Assembly (NCBI GenBank): GCA_029865405.1
Contig: JAOUGZ010000112.1
Location: 1-7,785, forward strand
DNA length: 7,785 nt
Origin: Betaproteobacteria bacterium
GTDB lineage: Bacteria > Pseudomonadota > Gammaproteobacteria > Burkholderiales > SG8-39
Reading direction: 5' to 3'
The stretch's first letter is position 1; the number at the start of each line of letters is the position of its first letter. Below, piece after piece: positions 6,537 through 7,785 of the stretch. The position numbers and the translations under genes were made by a program. The notes under the pieces were generated by a model, which was given only the letters and a program-made list of their open reading frames with translations, was not told the origin of the DNA and did not search any database.

Positions 6537-7505
6537 GAAGCTGTTGAAGGCGGCGATCGCGCGGTCGATGCCGGCGTGATCCACATCGAGGTGCGTCACC
6601 AGCCGCAGCTGCGCACCCGGCAGGACGATCACGCCGTGCTTCGCGAGATGCTCGGGCAGCCCGGGCTTCGATTCGTAGAACACCATGTTGGAGGACTGCG
6701 CGGCGGCGCCGATGCCCTTCGCGAGACGCTCCGCATTGGCGTGGTCCTCGGCGAGGCGCTCGACGTTGTGCTCCAGCGCATACAGCCCCGCTGCAGCGAG
6801 CACGCCCGCCTGGCGCATGACGCCGCCGAGGATCTTTCTCGCCCGCTTCGCGCGCGCGATGAGATCCTTCGAGCCGAGCAGCATCGTGCCTGCCGGGGCG
6901 CCCAGGCCCTTGGACAGGCACGAGGACACGGAGTCGAAGCCGCGGCACAGGTCTCTTACAGGCATGCCGAGCTTCACCGCCGCGTTGAAGATGCGCGCGC
7001 CGTCGAGGTGCGTGGCGAGCCCGCGGCGCCTGGCGAGCGCGAGCGCCTCGTCGAAGTACGTGCGCGGGATCACGCGCCCGGTGATGGTGTTCTCGAGCGC
7101 AAGCAGCTTCGTCCTCGCGAAATGCGGGTCGTCGGGCTTGATTGCGGCTTCCACGTCCTTCAGGTCGAGCGTGCCGTCGGGCTGGTTGACGATCGCCTGC
7201 GGCTGGATCGAGCCGAGCACCGCGCCGCCGCCCGCCTCGTAGCGGTAGGTGTGCGCTTCCATCCCCACCAGCACCTCCTCGCCACGCTGGCAGTGGCTCA
7301 TGAGCGCGGCGAGGTTGGACTGGGTACCGGTGGGAAAGAACAGCGACGCCTCGAAGCCGAAGATCTCCGCCGCCCGGTCCTGCAGCTTGTTAACGGTGGG
7401 ATCGTCGCCGAAGACGTCGTCGCCGACCTCGGCGCGCGCCATCGCCTCGCGCATGCCCTTCGAGGGCCGCGTGACGGTGTCGCTGCGCAGGTCGACAATC
7501 GGCAT
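6531..7505 (-). CDS. ltaE: Low-specificity L-threonine aldolase
   Basis: This PLP enzyme cleaves L-threonine and L-allo-threonine to glycine and acetaldehyde, and acts on related beta-hydroxy amino acids. It is a cytosolic homotetramer in the known family. The 324 residues are close to the E. coli LtaE length (about 333). The N-terminus has the diagnostic DLRSDTVTRPSKGMREAM (5-22), then VGDDVFGDDPTVNKLQ (27-42). FFPTGTQSNLAAL is at 56-68, His85 stacks on the cofactor ring, and HLDGARIFNA (166-175) carries Asp168 and Arg171. The Schiff-base lysine is Lys199 in SSCLSKGLGAPAG. RQAG at 231-234 and RLVTH at 301-305 complete the active site. The start is the ATG at 7505, 15 nt after the dctM stop, with no clear ribosome site in between. 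Both its upstream spacer and its final AAA-TAG codons consist of the 21-bp repeat. Confidence 0.95.
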   Translation of the reverse strand: MPIVDLRSDTVTRPSKGMREAMARAEVGDDVFGDDPTVNKLQDRAAEIFGFEASLFFPTGTQSNLAALMSHCQRGEEVLVGMEAHTYRYEAGGGAVLGSIQPQAIVNQPDGTLDLKDVEAAIKPDDPHFARTKLLALENTITGRVIPRTYFDEALALARRRGLATHLDGARIFNAAVKLGMPVRDLCRGFDSVSSCLSKGLGAPAGTMLLGSKDLIARAKRARKILGGVMRQAGVLAAAGLYALEHNVERLAEDHANAERLAKGIGAAAQSSNMVFYESKPGLPEHLAKHGVIVLPGAQLRLVTHLDVDHAGIDRAIAAFNSFK

Positions 7506-7526
7506 AAATGAGGTCTGTCCCTATTT
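7506..7526 (-). repeat. Third, single copy of the 21-bp REP-like repeat
   Basis: These 21 bases are identical to 6516-6536, in the same orientation, and inverted relative to 6469-6489. On the minus strand the unit begins AAATAGGGAC and ends CCTCATTT directly before the ltaE ATG. The copy fills the dctM-ltaE spacer and contains the dctM stop codon. Together with the copy at 6516-6536 it frames ltaE as direct repeats. Confidence 0.85.
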
Positions 7527-7785
7527 TCCTGCGATGTTGAGCACCGAGGGCAGCCAGAGCGAGATCGCCGGGAACGCGGCGAGGATGAACAGGCGCACCA
7601 CGTCCGCGGTGACGAACGGCAGCACGCCGCGGAACAGGGTCGGCGTGCTCACCTGCGGCAGCAGCGACGAGAGCACGAAGAGGTTCATGCCCACCGGCGG
7701 GCTGATGAGGCCGATCTCCACCACCACTACCACGAGGATGCCGAAGTACACCGGGTCGATGCCCAGCGCCACGATGAGCGGGAAG
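7521..7785 (-). CDS. dctM: TRAP transporter large permease (DctM family), C-terminal end only
   Basis: This is the last 87 or so codons of the large membrane subunit of a tripartite ATP-independent periplasmic transporter, which takes up organic acids or similar solutes with a periplasmic binding protein. The frame is open to the right edge, so the gene starts outside the window. A GTG at 7772 is internal: the codons before it read FPLIV and join into the canonical FPLIVALGIDPVYFGI. The following segment has the family's EIGLISPPVGMNLFV motif. Last comes a TADVVRLFILAAFPAISLWLPS helix and the end NIAGK. The final codon and TAG stop lie in the 21-bp repeat. It is followed by ltaE after 15 nt, so the two genes may share a transcript. 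The substrate and the other TRAP subunits are out of view. Confidence 0.88.
   Translation of the reverse strand, partial: FPLIVALGIDPVYFGILVVVVVEIGLISPPVGMNLFVLSSLLPQVSTPTLFRGVLPFVTADVVRLFILAAFPAISLWLPSVLNIAGK

Noticed and set aside
5342..6538. Long plus-strand open frame across the aminotransferase start and the EamA gene, and the minus-strand frame at 5508-6503
   Set aside because: Both give Arg/Ala/His-rich products typical of off-frame high-GC DNA. The EamA frame has ten helices and family motifs.
6469..7526. CRISPR-like repeat spacing
   Set aside because: There are only three copies, in mixed orientation, and one 'spacer' is an intact gene. No array or cas gene is present.

Overview
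The window is a compact, high-GC stretch of bacterial chromosome. It has G/C-ending codons, small intergenic gaps, 4-nt gene overlaps, and families typical of Betaproteobacteria: a DISM-like sensor kinase, an EamA exporter, LtaE and a TRAP transporter. I infer a betaproteobacterium, probably Burkholderiales or a relative. No marker gene is present to prove this. Coding density is above 95%. No tRNA, rRNA, CRISPR array, phage gene or transposase is visible, and no gene-free stretch exceeds 300 bp.

Layout, left to right. (1) Bases 1-1832, plus strand: most of a membrane sensor histidine kinase whose start lies off the left edge. It has a periplasmic beta-rich domain, about seven membrane helices, a coiled coil, a NarX-type H-box and a HATPase domain. 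No response regulator follows it inside the window. (2) 1980-2861, plus strand: two tandem small exported proteins of unknown function, each with a clear signal peptide. (3) 5511-2871, minus strand: a tight three-gene operon of a class I/II PLP aminotransferase, an alpha/beta hydrolase and a UreE-type nickel chaperone with a His-rich tail. The first two genes overlap by 4 nt, and ureE starts at or within a few bases of the hydrolase stop. No urease structural gene is visible. (4) 5541-6470, plus strand: an EamA/DMT-family exporter, divergent from the operon across only 29 bp. (5) 7785-6531, minus strand: the C-terminal end of a TRAP transporter large permease (DctM), followed 15 nt later by low-specificity L-threonine aldolase (ltaE).

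The most distinctive non-coding signal is a 21-bp repeat present in three identical copies. Two copies are inverted and form a 68-bp near-perfect palindrome between the convergent eamA and ltaE genes. The third sits in the dctM-ltaE junction. The copies overlap three gene ends, provide the TAG stop codons of ltaE and dctM, and frame ltaE as direct repeats. The architecture matches REP/REPIN-type dispersed elements, which are normally mobilised by RAYT (TnpA_REP) transposases encoded elsewhere.

Functionally, the right part concerns amino-acid metabolism and transport (aminotransferase, threonine aldolase, EamA exporter, TRAP uptake). The left part is envelope sensing plus secreted proteins. 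I see no clear evidence for a wholly new multi-gene system. The best leads are the repeat at gene boundaries, the urease-independent ureE operon, and the uncharacterised secreted pair next to the kinase.
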